DNA from: Flavobacterium sedimenticola
GTDB taxonomy: Bacteria > Bacteroidota > Bacteroidia > Flavobacteriales > Flavobacteriaceae
Reading direction: 5' to 3'
NCBI RefSeq assembly: GCF_030053345.1
Contig: NZ_JASGBP010000006.1
Span: 62,001-126,000, forward strand
DNA: 64,000 bases
Numbering within the stretch: the stretch's first letter is position 1; each line of letters starts with the position of its first letter. Below the pieces are notes generated by a model that saw only the letters and a program-made list of their open reading frames with translations, was not told where the DNA came from and searched no databases. The position numbers and the translations under genes are program-made. Of the stretch, positions 8,134 through 16,800 are shown piece by piece.

Positions 8134-9658
8134 ATAGTCTTACTAAAAGTGATTTTCCGGTCATCACTTCCGGTTTCGGAATGTCCATCAATTCTAAAAC
8201 GGTTGGCGCAATATCCCCTAAAACACCGTCATGCACTCGAATATGGTCTTTGTCGACTAAAATAATCGGCACCGGATTCGTTGTATGTGCCGTGTTAGGG
8301 GAGCCATCCGGGTTAATCATGGTTTCGCAATTGCCGTGGTCGGCTATGATGATCGTGGTGTAATCGTGGGCTAAGGCAGTTTCGACAACCTCTTTTACGC
8401 AAATATCGACGGCTTCACAAGCTTTAATGGCCGCTTCCATAACGCCGGTATGGCCTACCATATCGCCGTTGGCAAAATTCAAACACACAAAATCAACTTC
8501 GCCTTTTTCCAATTCCGGAATCAAAGCGTCTTTCAACTCGTAAGCACTCATTTCGGGTTGTAAATCGTAGGTGGCTACTTTGGGTGAATTTCTCAAAATA
8601 CGGGTTTCCCCTTCAAACGGCACTTCGCGTCCGCCCGAAAAGAAGAACGTAACATGCGGATATTTTTCGGTTTCGGCGATGCGAATTTGTTTCTTTCCGG
8701 CTTTCTCCAATACTTCGCCTAAGGTTTCGGTGATGTTGTCTTTGTCGTAAATTATGTGTACGTTTTCATACGTATCGTCGTAATTGGTCATCGTTACGTA
8801 ATACAAAGGAAGCTTGTGCATGTTCTGCTCGTGGAAATCTTTTTGGGATAAGGCTTCGGTTAATTCCCGACCTCTGTCGGTTCTAAAGTTGAAGAAAATC
8901 ACCACGTCTTCGTTTTGAATCGTAGCCAAAGGCTGGTTGTTGGCATCTACTTTCACCAAAGGTAATATGAATTCATCGGTAATGTTTTCAGCATAACTGT
9001 CGGCGATGCTTTGTGCCAAATCCGTAGTGTGTTTTCCGATACCATTCACCACCAAATCGTAAGCCAATTTTACCCGTTCCCAACGTTTGTCTCGATCCAT
9101 AGCATAATAACGCCCTACCACCGAAGCTATTTTTACTGAAGTATTTTCGATGTATTTTTCTAGGTCTTCAATATAGCCTTTGCCCGATTTCGGGTCTACG
9201 TCACGGCCATCGGTAAAGGCATGAACAAATACGTTGGTTAAGCCAAACTCCTGAGAAGCTTCAATCAAACCAAGCAAGTGGGACGTATGCGAATGCACAC
9301 CGCCATCGGAAACCAATCCTAAAAAGTGTACGGTTTTGTTATTTGCTTTGGCGTATTGAAAAGCATCTACTAACGGTTTTTCCTGCGCCATGGTTTTGTG
9401 GGCAACCGCCAAGTTGATTTTGGCCAAATCCTGATACACGATTCTTCCGGCGCCGAGGTTCATGTGACCGACTTCGGAATTACCCATTTGTCCTTCAGGC
9501 AATCCTACATTAAGGCCATCGGTTCGGAGTTGGGCATTTGGATAGTGTTTGTATAAACTATTAATAAACGGTACGTTAGCATTGTCAATGGCGGAAACTT
9601 TCGGGTCGGGCGATTTTCCCCAACCGTCTAAAATCATCAGGATTACTTTCTTGTTCAT
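8132..9658 (-). CDS. gpmI: 2,3-bisphosphoglycerate-independent phosphoglycerate mutase
   Basis: Glycolytic enzyme converting 3-phosphoglycerate to 2-phosphoglycerate with two Mn ions. The 508 residues agree with the family length. Visible motifs are MILDGWG with metal ligand D11, the phospho-serine loop GQMGNSEVGH with S61, and the C-terminal alkaline-phosphatase-like metal site (FANGDMVGHTG, IIIADHGN). The start is taken as the ATG at 9658, giving MNKKVILMILDGWG; a TTG start 21 bases earlier would add seven atypical residues. A TATCTTTG -7 box ends 19 bp upstream, so the leader is short. Confidence 0.97.
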   Translation of the reverse strand: MNKKVILMILDGWGKSPDPKVSAIDNANVPFINSLYKHYPNAQLRTDGLNVGLPEGQMGNSEVGHMNLGAGRIVYQDLAKINLAVAHKTMAQEKPLVDAFQYAKANNKTVHFLGLVSDGGVHSHTSHLLGLIEASQEFGLTNVFVHAFTDGRDVDPKSGKGYIEDLEKYIENTSVKIASVVGRYYAMDRDKRWERVKLAYDLVVNGIGKHTTDLAQSIADSYAENITDEFILPLVKVDANNQPLATIQNEDVVIFFNFRTDRGRELTEALSQKDFHEQNMHKLPLYYVTMTNYDDTYENVHIIYDKDNITETLGEVLEKAGKKQIRIAETEKYPHVTFFFSGGREVPFEGETRILRNSPKVATYDLQPEMSAYELKDALIPELEKGEVDFVCLNFANGDMVGHTGVMEAAIKACEAVDICVKEVVETALAHDYTTIIIADHGNCETMINPDGSPNTAHTTNPVPIILVDKDHIRVHDGVLGDIAPTVLELMDIPKPEVMTGKSLLVRL

Positions 9659-9676
9659 GAGTAAAATTTTACCCGA

Positions 9677-9684
9677 CAAAGATA
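9677..9684 (-). promoter_or_regulatory. Candidate -7 box for gpmI
   Basis: Minus-strand TATCTTTG, a TAnnTTTG match, begins 26 bp and ends 19 bp before the gpmI ATG. Confidence 0.5.
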
Positions 9685-9702
9685 AGGGATAAAATTGATT
9701 TT

Positions 9703-12162
9703 TTAGAAGCGCTCTCTCGTTTTGGGTTTGGTAAACGAATTGTAAAAACGCGAATTTTTGACCGAATTGTAATCGATAAAATAACGAACACTGATGGAGA
9801 AAACATGGTTCAGATTCTCATTATTTACCGCGTCGCGGAGATTGGATTCAAACTGGCGGCTGAAATCACGACTGAATAAAAAGGAATTGTTGCGGTACAA
9901 AACAGAGACCTGACTGCCCGGGGCAAACCACCAGGAATAGGTTAAGTCCAAATTCCACAAATTGAGGTTGGAGTTTCGGTTTTCAGTATAGGTGGTATTT
10001 TCCGTAAATCCGCCATCATCTTGCAAGGTAAGGATATCATGATTAGTCACAAACGACCAGTAATGGCGCACATTCAGATTAAAATTCATTTTATTGTTAA
10101 TCGAATATTTACCTTGCAGCGTGTTGGTGTAGGTAATTCGGTTTCTTCGGGCGAAAATGGTATTGTCGTTTTCATCAAAAGCAATCCATCCGATATTGTT
10201 GTTTTGTCGGTTAAATGTAAAATTGTAAATTAATGCCAATCGGTCGCTGAAACGGTATCTCGGACTAAAAACAAAACCATAATTAATGCGTCCTTTTTCG
10301 TTGAATTTGGTCACAAAGGGATTGATGTCGATGGCCCACTTTCGATTGTAGTTACTTGAAAAATAAACGTACGCATTGTAGTTATCCGGAATCATTACAA
10401 ATTTCTCTTCGTTAAAAGAGCGCGGCTCATAAAAATCGTATACTTTCAAAGGGCTGATAGTTGCCCCGAAACCGAAGTAGTCGTTTTTTTTATCGGTCGT
10501 GTTAAAATTCAAACGCGAGTAACCCGATTGAATGCGGCCGGTTCTATTGTCAAATTCTGTGTAATTGTTTAAGTTGGCAAAAAAAGTATTAAAAACGCTG
10601 TTTGGCTTTAGAATACGGTAGCTCGAGTTAAAATACAATCCGTGATAGTGGGTTTGAAAATTAATACCCAAGTCGTTATTGTCAAAATCGTCTGAAGCAT
10701 AAACGCCGCCAAAACTATGACGGAATTTACCACTGGTTTCTCCAAAGTTTAAATAAGCACTAATCCCTTTTTTGTCTTCGAGGTCAAAGTGATTGTTCAC
10801 ATAACTGTATTTAATATTCCCCGAAACATTGTAGGTGTTTTTCTTGGTGTTCAAATCCCAAACCAAAGCCGAAACATTGGCATCACGGAACTCTCCGTTG
10901 CGCGTGACATTGGTGTTAACCAAAGAAACCGAAGAATTTTTGCGAAAACGTTGGTCGAGTACGAATACATTGTAATTGGTTAAAGGCGATAGCGTTTCGA
11001 GTCGGGTAGTGTTGGTATCGTTGTTCTTAATATGGACGCTGGTTTTCTCGGAAACGGCATTCAACACGCCAATACCCAACCCGCTTTTGGTTCGCCCCGA
11101 TACTTTTAAAGCGTTGATAAGTTTAATGGTACTCGGTAGGTCAATCACTGTTTCGTTATCGGCTACCGTCAAATTATCCGGGGTTTCCCCGATTCTTCGG
11201 GAGTACAATAAATCACCTTTGTTAAACAGGTCAGTTCCTTCGGTAAAAAACGGTCGGTTTTCGGCAAATTGTTGTTCAAAAGCGGTAAGGTTTAATTCCA
11301 CATTGTCAAACTTCGTCTGACCAAAGTCGGGAATCAAAATCGCATCCAAGGTAAAAGCATCGTTAATACCGTATTTAATATCCATACCGCCGCGAAATTC
11401 CCCGAAGGTTTTCTGGGAAGTATTAGCGTACAAATACTGAGAAGCATAGGGAATCAAAAACAATCGTGTAGGGGTTTCAATATTTTCTATGCCCTCTAAA
11501 ACGCCGGCTTGTACGCTTTCGTTTTCAATTTTTCGATCCAACAACGACCAGGAATACTGTTGGCGATCCCGACGAATTTCCCGGTAAAAATTCAAACCCC
11601 AAGTTTGTTTTTTTTCCGACGGAAAACGCAATGCTGCATAAGGAATACGCATTTCAACGGTCCAACCGAAGTGGGTAATTTCCACATGACTGTCCCAGAT
11701 GGCATCCCACGAAAAATCTTCGCCATACGCTTCCGTATACATCCCGTCTTGTTGTACTCCGGCCGCACTCACAAAAAACCGAAACTCTTGTTGACCGTCG
11801 TTGTATCCGTTGATAAGAACCCCAAAATGATCGGCGACCGAAAAATCATCGCGTAAGGTAAATTCTTTTAAAATTTTATCCGGTTCATCATCGTACAGCG
11901 TAGCCGCAATATAAACAGCACTGTTGTCGTAAATGATTTTGACTTCCGTTCTTTTTTCCTGAGCTATGGGTTTGCCGTTGTTGGGTTCAATCATGATGAA
12001 GTCGGTGGCGATATCGGCATTAGCCCATGAAGCTTCCGTAAACCTGCCGTCGATAACAATCTTTTCCGAAGTGCTTTTGGTGAAAAGTGTTTTCTTCTGA
12101 CCCACAACCACACTTGAAAAAAGCATAGCGAAGCAGAAAAAAAAGTAAGAAAGTTTCGACAT
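9703..12162 (-). CDS. DUF5916-type outer-membrane protein with carbohydrate-binding-like N-domain
   Basis: Exported protein of 819 residues of the Bacteroidetes DUF5916 type. A signal peptide (about 1-22, ending VVVGQ) is followed by a family-9 carbohydrate-binding-like sandwich (about 35-230; EKIVIDGRFTEASW, WTVEMRIPYAALRF). The C-terminal half is rich in alternating aromatic strands ending FYNSFTKPKTRERF and is probably an outer-membrane beta-barrel. The conserved AFEQQFAENRPFFTEG segment is characteristic of the family. Substrate and function are unknown. The ATG at 12162 is chosen because it opens a clean signal peptide. Confidence 0.85.
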   Translation of the reverse strand: MSKLSYFFFCFAMLFSSVVVGQKKTLFTKSTSEKIVIDGRFTEASWANADIATDFIMIEPNNGKPIAQEKRTEVKIIYDNSAVYIAATLYDDEPDKILKEFTLRDDFSVADHFGVLINGYNDGQQEFRFFVSAAGVQQDGMYTEAYGEDFSWDAIWDSHVEITHFGWTVEMRIPYAALRFPSEKKQTWGLNFYREIRRDRQQYSWSLLDRKIENESVQAGVLEGIENIETPTRLFLIPYASQYLYANTSQKTFGEFRGGMDIKYGINDAFTLDAILIPDFGQTKFDNVELNLTAFEQQFAENRPFFTEGTDLFNKGDLLYSRRIGETPDNLTVADNETVIDLPSTIKLINALKVSGRTKSGLGIGVLNAVSEKTSVHIKNNDTNTTRLETLSPLTNYNVFVLDQRFRKNSSVSLVNTNVTRNGEFRDANVSALVWDLNTKKNTYNVSGNIKYSYVNNHFDLEDKKGISAYLNFGETSGKFRHSFGGVYASDDFDNNDLGINFQTHYHGLYFNSSYRILKPNSVFNTFFANLNNYTEFDNRTGRIQSGYSRLNFNTTDKKNDYFGFGATISPLKVYDFYEPRSFNEEKFVMIPDNYNAYVYFSSNYNRKWAIDINPFVTKFNEKGRINYGFVFSPRYRFSDRLALIYNFTFNRQNNNIGWIAFDENDNTIFARRNRITYTNTLQGKYSINNKMNFNLNVRHYWSFVTNHDILTLQDDGGFTENTTYTENRNSNLNLWNLDLTYSWWFAPGSQVSVLYRNNSFLFSRDFSRQFESNLRDAVNNENLNHVFSISVRYFIDYNSVKNSRFYNSFTKPKTRERF

Positions 12163-12182
12163 CGGAGTTTTCGTTTGACAGA

Positions 12183-12190
12183 CAAAAGTA
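12183..12190 (-). promoter_or_regulatory. Candidate -7 box for the DUF5916 gene
   Basis: Minus-strand TACTTTTG matches TAnnTTTG and lies about 20 bp before the ATG at 12162. Confidence 0.5.
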
Positions 12191-12286
12191 ACCATTTAAT
12201 TCAGATTTGCAACTTCAAGAGCGATAAAACAACTTGATTTTAATGGATTTAAACGGCTTAAAATTGGCTTAATAAAATTAGAATTA

Positions 12287-12317
12287 TTTGGTTTTGGGAA
12301 AATATAATTTATATTTG
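12287..12317 (+). promoter_or_regulatory. Candidate promoter for the L,D-transpeptidase-like gene
   Basis: TTTG at 12287-12290 and TATATTTG at 12310-12317 are separated by 19 bp, matching the Bacteroidetes pattern TTTG-N17-23-TAnnTTTG. The start codon is 36 bp further on. Confidence 0.65.
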
Positions 12318-12353
12318 TCCAACCCGAGTCTAATTTTAAACCTATAGATTTCA

Positions 12354-13061
12354 ATGAATTATAAAGTTTTCCCCGTACTGCTTTTCGTGCTGTTGATGTC
12401 TTTCAGCACTGTGCCCGATAAAACAATTCCGACAATTTATACCAATACAAAAGCGCTTCATTCCGTGGACGGCAATAGGTCTGTTTACAATCAAATTGAT
12501 TTTAAGTCGTTTTCTATGCCGAGTTTTGAGAGTTTCAATTTGGCGCTGGATGGTTTTCATTACCTTAAAGAAAAAGGAATTATTCAAAAAAATATTTTGA
12601 CCATCGTAGATTTCAGTTTGTCTTCCAATACCAAAAGATTGTGGGTCATCGATTTGGATAAAAGTGAAGTACTCTTCAATACTTTGGTGGCACACGGCAG
12701 AAATACCGGAGAAGAGTTTGCCAAAATATTTTCCAACCAAGCCGAATCCTTCCAAAGCAGTTTGGGCTTTTATGCTACTGCCGAGGTATACAATGGTAAA
12801 CATGGCTTGTCTCTTAAACTAGATGGGTTGCAAAGAGGTTTAAACGACAATGCGCGCAATAGAGCGGTGGTAATGCATGGTGCCGATTATGTGTCGGAGT
12901 CCTTTATCAAACAAAACAAAAGATTGGGCAGAAGCCAGGGTTGTCCTGCCGTTCCGGTAGAAATGAATCAAAAAATTATCAATGTCATCAAAGACAAATC
13001 GTGTTTGTTCATCTACCACCCGTCGGCGACACAACAAATCGTGTCCAAGCTAGCGGTCTAA
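12354..13061 (+). CDS. YkuD_2-type murein L,D-transpeptidase-like protein
   Basis: Exported 235-residue protein with a hydrophobic signal segment at residues 5-19. The catalytic region resembles the YkuD_2 (L,D-transpeptidase catalytic-like) family: MHGADYV with H175, then LGRSQGCPAVP with S194 and C197, the expected nucleophile. This family probably acts on peptidoglycan peptides in the periplasm, although direct proof is limited. The gene ends with a 12-bp convergent overlap with the GNAT gene on the other strand. A good TTTG/TATATTTG promoter precedes it. Confidence 0.88.
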   Translation: MNYKVFPVLLFVLLMSFSTVPDKTIPTIYTNTKALHSVDGNRSVYNQIDFKSFSMPSFESFNLALDGFHYLKEKGIIQKNILTIVDFSLSSNTKRLWVIDLDKSEVLFNTLVAHGRNTGEEFAKIFSNQAESFQSSLGFYATAEVYNGKHGLSLKLDGLQRGLNDNARNRAVVMHGADYVSESFIKQNKRLGRSQGCPAVPVEMNQKIINVIKDKSCLFIYHPSATQQIVSKLAV

Positions 13062-13493
13062 TCGTTTCCACATCACATAGTGCTTTCCGATATTGGGGAT
13101 TTCAAACGAATCGCCAATAATTTCATAGCCTAATTTTCGGTAAAAATCCACGGCGCTTTCTCGGGCGTTAAACCAAATGATATCGGTGGCACCTTGCCGC
13201 AATACCGTTTCACAATGTTGTACCAACAGACGTCCGTAGCCTTTTCCTTGTTGGTTTTCCAATACCGCCATTCCTCTGATTTGCACCTGATTTGGGTTTT
13301 CAAACGCAGCATTTTGTTGTTCAAAAAGCGAAATAACGCCTTTCAATTGATGGTTTTCATACAAGCCGAAATGATGTGTGGTTGCTAAATCATCGCCGTC
13401 AAACCGGCAACTCTCCAAGGGTTTTCCACGCCGCAGTACCGGATGTCGCACTTCAAAAGTGTCTTGAGCCGTAATTTTTAGTATCGTTGGCAT
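13050..13493 (-). CDS. GNAT-family N-acetyltransferase
   Basis: Cytosolic acetyl-CoA-dependent acetyltransferase of 147 residues, acceptor unknown. The core shows the beta-4 strand VQIRGMAVLENQQGKGYG with the acetyl-CoA loop Q-G-K-G-Y-G and then GRLLVQHCETVLRQ. The later NARESAVDFYRKLGYEIIGD matches motif B of the family. Two in-frame ATGs lie six bases apart; I use the second (MPTILKI). The 3' end overlaps the transpeptidase-like gene by 12 bp in a convergent arrangement. Confidence 0.9.
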   Translation of the reverse strand: MPTILKITAQDTFEVRHPVLRRGKPLESCRFDGDDLATTHHFGLYENHQLKGVISLFEQQNAAFENPNQVQIRGMAVLENQQGKGYGRLLVQHCETVLRQGATDIIWFNARESAVDFYRKLGYEIIGDSFEIPNIGKHYVMWKRLDR

Positions 13494-13570
13494 ATGCATT
13501 TGGGGTAACTGAATGGTTTTCTATATGTTATCGGTAACATTATTTTCTTCGATAATTTTTTTTCAAAAAA

Positions 13571-13603
13571 TTTGCATCAAAGTAAACTTATTCTATATAT
13601 TTG
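13571..13603 (+). promoter_or_regulatory. Promoter of tRNA-Gly
   Basis: TTTG at 13571-13574 and TATATTTG at 13596-13603 are 21 bp apart, ending 10 bp before the mature tRNA. It is one of the best promoters in the window. Confidence 0.75.
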
Positions 13604-13613
13604 CACTCGCAAT

Positions 13614-13686
<73 letters not shown>

Positions 13687-13691
13687 CTAAG

Positions 13692-13722
13692 AAAAGCCTT
13701 AACGAAAGTTGAGGCTTTTTTT
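13692..13722 (+). terminator. Terminator of tRNA-Gly
   Basis: Stem AAAGCCTTAAC / GTTGAGGCTTT (one G-U pair) with a GAAA tetraloop, followed by a T run. Confidence 0.9.
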
Positions 13723-13732
13723 ATGGGTTTTA

Positions 13733-13823
13733 GGGCGTTGCCCTGAAACACGTTCAGGGCCGCGCTTTCCGCAGTACAAGCCAGCCTGCCGGCAGGCTGG
13801 GTACAAGCTGCAATCGCTAACGC
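13733..13823 (-). repeat. Structured intergenic repeat, copy A
   Basis: Read on the minus strand it has box 1 GCGTTAGCGATTGCAGC, a variable hairpin containing a 20-bp palindrome, box 2 TGCGGAAAGCGCGGCCC, a second hairpin (CCCTGAA / TTCAGGG) and box 3 GGGCAACGCCC. Boxes 1 and 2 each match copy B at 15 of 17 positions. It begins five bases after the pepE stop codon, in the same direction. Confidence 0.8.
13781..13800. repeat. Perfect 20-bp palindrome
   Basis: CCAGCCTGCCGGCAGGCTGG is its own reverse complement. It forms the first variable arm of repeat copy A. It differs from the palindrome at 50080-50099 at just two positions, which are mirror images. Confidence 0.95.
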
Positions 13824-13828
13824 GGGTT

Positions 13829-14548
13829 TTACTTTATCCAAGACAAATCGCTGCCGGTTTCTAATTCTGTAGGCATTTCATCTTGCCGGAACAAGCGGGC
13901 GCTTAAATTTCCTTTCAATACTATCTCTTCGCCGTTTACTTCCAACCAACTTCCCTCACGCAAACCCAAAACCGGAGTCCTATTGTACTCATGAAATTCC
14001 TTAATACGCGTTTCGCGGGTTTCACCCATATGCTTGCTTTGGGCATCGGCATCCAAGTAATGCGGATTCAAATTAAAGGGTAGTAACCCCAACGTTTTAA
14101 AACTCGGCGGATACACAATCGGCATATCATTGGTGGTTTGCATGGTTAATCCGGTAATATTGCTGCCGGCGCTCGTGCCCAAATAAGGTGTGCCTTGATT
14201 CAAAACGTCAGCTAAAACTTCCATTACACCGTTTCGGTACAATTCGTTAACCAATACAAACGTATTGCCTCCACCGGTGAAAATTCCTTCCGCGTTTCGA
14301 ATGGCTGCTTCCGTCCCGAAACTTTGGGATTCAAATTCGTGTAACCCTTTAACCGATTTATTTATTTTGGCAAATGCCAAACGAACATTTTCGGTATAAC
14401 CGTCATGCGAAATGCCACCCGGTCTGGCATACGGAATAAACAGAATTTCTTTGCATGAGCTGAAATGCTTTTCCAATTCGGGTAATAAATAGTCAAGATA
14501 GGTACCGCCGTAAACAGTAGAGGTGCTGGCAATAATTAGTTTTTTCAT
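13829..14548 (-). CDS. pepE: Dipeptidase E (peptidase family S51)
   Basis: Cytosolic serine peptidase that cleaves N-terminal aspartyl dipeptides. The 239 residues match the family. The nucleophile elbow GTSAGSN holds the catalytic Ser, FTGGGNTF is the conserved oxyanion-side loop, and NPHYLD supplies the His. I set the start at the ATG at 14548 (MKKLIIASTSTVYGG), because the 14 extra residues upstream would be atypical. A TACTTTTG box at 14568-14575 supports a short leader. The structured repeat copy A lies just downstream of its stop. Confidence 0.93.
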   Translation of the reverse strand: MKKLIIASTSTVYGGTYLDYLLPELEKHFSSCKEILFIPYARPGGISHDGYTENVRLAFAKINKSVKGLHEFESQSFGTEAAIRNAEGIFTGGGNTFVLVNELYRNGVMEVLADVLNQGTPYLGTSAGSNITGLTMQTTNDMPIVYPPSFKTLGLLPFNLNPHYLDADAQSKHMGETRETRIKEFHEYNRTPVLGLREGSWLEVNGEEIVLKGNLSARLFRQDEMPTELETGSDLSWIK

Positions 14549-14567
14549 TTTTCCGATGATTCTCCTC

Positions 14568-14575
14568 CAAAAGTA
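14568..14575 (-). promoter_or_regulatory. Candidate -7 box for pepE
   Basis: Minus-strand TACTTTTG, a TAnnTTTG match, ends 19 bp before the ATG at 14548 and supports that start choice. Confidence 0.5.
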
Positions 14576-14670
14576 CTGTTTTTCCCGCATTTATTTAACA
14601 TAAAATTACCAACTCGTTGGCATTTATTTGGGAACAACCTCTTATACTTTTACTCGGAACAATGGCCACT

Positions 14671-15438
14671 ATGAAATCTTTTGCACGGGTAACCTTTATC
14701 TTTTTTTCTTTTCAGCTGGCTTGGGCGCAGAATCATGATGAGAGCGTGCTCAAAGGCAAAGCAGTCGTTTCCGATGTGGATTTGAAAGGTATCTATATCA
14801 TCAACCTTCGAACCGAAGCCACCACCAATACAGAATCCGAAGGGTTTTTTACCATAAAAGCGGCGATAGGCGATACGTTAATGTTTTCCGCCATTCAGAT
14901 AAAAGGAAAGAAAGTAGTGCTTACGGTCAAAGATTTTCAAACCGACTTGGTTCTGATTCCCCTGGAACCGATGATTAACCGTTTGGATGAAGTAATTGTC
15001 AAGCAATACAAAAACATCAATGCCGTAGCGCTCGGGATTATTCCGGCGAAAGCCAAACAGTACACGCCGGCCGAACGAAAGTTGCGAACGGCTTCGGGTG
15101 ATGGTTTTGACGAAAATACCGACGGTACTTCGGGTGGTTCGGTTGGCCTGGATCCGTTATTCAACTGGATGTCGGGACGAACAACCATGCTCAAAAAAGA
15201 GTTGGAAGTCGAAAGAAAAGAATCGCTCTTGCAACGATTGGAAGCTCAATTCGGGGTTGATTACGTTGTTCAAAAACTCAAAATCCCGGCCGATTATGTC
15301 AAGGCATTTTGGTATTTTGTGGTGGAAGATTCCCGATTTGTTCGAGCATTTATGGCTAAAAACAGCGCCATGACTAAATTTGTACTCGCAGAATTAGCCG
15401 CAAAATATTTGGAATTGCAAAAAACAGAGCCTAATTAG
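14671..15438 (+). CDS. Secreted carboxypeptidase-regulatory-like domain protein, paralogue 1
   Basis: Exported protein of 255 residues, function unknown. After a signal peptide (ends LAWAQ) comes a carboxypeptidase-regulatory-like sandwich (LKGKAVVSDVDLKGIYI, then GFFTIKAAIGDTLMFSAIQ). The C-terminal half has no named domain that I recognise: YTPAERKL, a Gly/Asp-rich GGSVGLDPLFNWMSGR and a charged helix LKKELEVERKE. The next gene is a clear paralogue. An in-frame ATG at 14662 is an alternative start. The pair precedes a DUF6702 gene and an M1 peptidase. Confidence 0.8.
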   Translation: MKSFARVTFIFFSFQLAWAQNHDESVLKGKAVVSDVDLKGIYIINLRTEATTNTESEGFFTIKAAIGDTLMFSAIQIKGKKVVLTVKDFQTDLVLIPLEPMINRLDEVIVKQYKNINAVALGIIPAKAKQYTPAERKLRTASGDGFDENTDGTSGGSVGLDPLFNWMSGRTTMLKKELEVERKESLLQRLEAQFGVDYVVQKLKIPADYVKAFWYFVVEDSRFVRAFMAKNSAMTKFVLAELAAKYLELQKTEPN

Positions 15439-15472
15439 TATTATTTTTGAAAGCCACTAGGATGTTGTTGCT

Positions 15473-16237
15473 ATGAGAATCAAATTAGTAGTGTTTCTTT
15501 TTATCCTGCCAGCCATCGGATTTTCGCAATCGGATGAATTGGTTTTATTACGAGGTAAAGTTATTTGTCCTATCAAAGAGCTGGGCGAAATCAATATTTT
15601 CAATCTTCGTTCTGAGTCGGGCACCACATCCGACACCAACGGTAATTTTACTATTTTCGTTAAGGCAGGCGATACTTTGCAATGCTCCGGCTTGCAAGTG
15701 GAAACCAAAAAAACAGCTTTGCAAAAATCCGATTTGGCCAAAGCGCTTTTTGTCATACAATTGGTTCCTAAAACCATTAATCTCGATGAAGTAGAAATCA
15801 AGGACTACGGTCATATTAATGCCGTTTCGCTGGGGATTTTAGATAAGCCGGCCAAAAAGTACACGCCGGCGGAGCGAAAATTAAAGACAGCAACCGATTT
15901 GGATGCCACCGCTAATGCGGGTTTGATGGCAGGCGGATCCATCGGTTTGGATCCTATTTTAAATGCCATTTCAGGACGCACTGCCATGCTCAAAAAAGAG
16001 CTGGAAGTAGAGAAAAAAGAGCGCCTCATGCTAAAAGTGGAAGCGCAATTTAAACCGGAGTATTTTACCGAAAAATTAAAGATTCCGCAGGAACATGTAA
16101 AAGGATTTTTGTACTATGCCGTAGAGGACGAAAAATTGGCCAAGTACATCAACGCCAAAAACAAAGGATTGGCACGATTTCGATTAGGCGAATTAGCCAC
16201 ACAGTACCTAACCTTTTGGCAAGAATCTAAAAAGTAA
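15473..16237 (+). CDS. Secreted carboxypeptidase-regulatory-like domain protein, paralogue 2
   Basis: Tandem paralogue of the gene just upstream, 254 residues. It has a signal peptide (ends IGFSQ), the same regulatory-like sandwich (LRGKVICPIKELGEINI, GNFTIFVKAGDTLQCSGLQ) and the same unnamed C-terminal module: YTPAERKL, GGSIGLDPILNAISGR, LKKELEVEKKE and KLKIP. The two copies agree best in the C-terminal half, so that module is probably the functional core. It is followed after three bases by the DUF6702 gene, so the three small genes form one unit. Confidence 0.8.
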   Translation: MRIKLVVFLFILPAIGFSQSDELVLLRGKVICPIKELGEINIFNLRSESGTTSDTNGNFTIFVKAGDTLQCSGLQVETKKTALQKSDLAKALFVIQLVPKTINLDEVEIKDYGHINAVSLGILDKPAKKYTPAERKLKTATDLDATANAGLMAGGSIGLDPILNAISGRTAMLKKELEVEKKERLMLKVEAQFKPEYFTEKLKIPQEHVKGFLYYAVEDEKLAKYINAKNKGLARFRLGELATQYLTFWQESKK

Positions 16238-16240
16238 ACT

Positions 16241-16741
16241 ATGAAAAGAGGAATAACTATTTCAATTTTGATGGTGTTGTTTGTCGGATTGTCCGCAGCA
16301 GCGATTCATCAGTTTTACGTGGCGATTTACCAAATAGATTTTGTTCCCGAAAAAAAACGACTCGAAATAACGGCTCGTATTTTTGCGGATGATTTAAATG
16401 AGGCCTTACAATCGGAATACCACAAAAAAACGGATTTAGGAACCAAGGATGAATCTGTCGAAGACGTCGCCTTGCTCCAAAAATACCTGAGTGATAAATT
16501 CAAAGTTTTCGTTAACAAAGAACAGAAAGTTTTTAAATATCACAGTCATGAAGTCGAAAGCAATGTAGTGATTTGTTATCTGAGTGTCAGAGATATTTCA
16601 AAAATAACCAGTTTGAGTATCGAAAATACCGTTTTGATAAAGCAGCATCCCGAACAACAAAACATCATCCAATACCATAACAAAGGCAAGAAGCAAAACC
16701 TTTTGTTGACTTCATCAACCACTAAAGGAATGTTAAAATAA
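16241..16741 (+). CDS. DUF6702-type periplasmic protein
   Basis: Protein of 166 residues with an N-terminal signal or anchor segment (residues 5-21). The stretch HQFYVAIYQIDFVPEKKRLE and then ARIFADDLNEAL is what I associate with the Bacteroidetes DUF6702 family. No catalytic motif is visible. It sits three bases after the second regulatory-like paralogue and 59 bp before the M1 peptidase, a neighbourhood I recall as common in flavobacteria. A role in handling or positioning the peptidase is only a guess. Confidence 0.75.
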   Translation: MKRGITISILMVLFVGLSAAAIHQFYVAIYQIDFVPEKKRLEITARIFADDLNEALQSEYHKKTDLGTKDESVEDVALLQKYLSDKFKVFVNKEQKVFKYHSHEVESNVVICYLSVRDISKITSLSIENTVLIKQHPEQQNIIQYHNKGKKQNLLLTSSTTKGMLK

Positions 16742-16800
16742 AAGGCATATTCTCCTCAGAATTAAATTTATTTTACATTTATAGCTTTAAAAAAGTAGCT

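Noticed and set aside
12351-12803. 150-codon frame antisense to the L,D-transpeptidase-like gene
   Set aside because: Shadow of a real gene with catalytic motifs; no promoter or family signal of its own.
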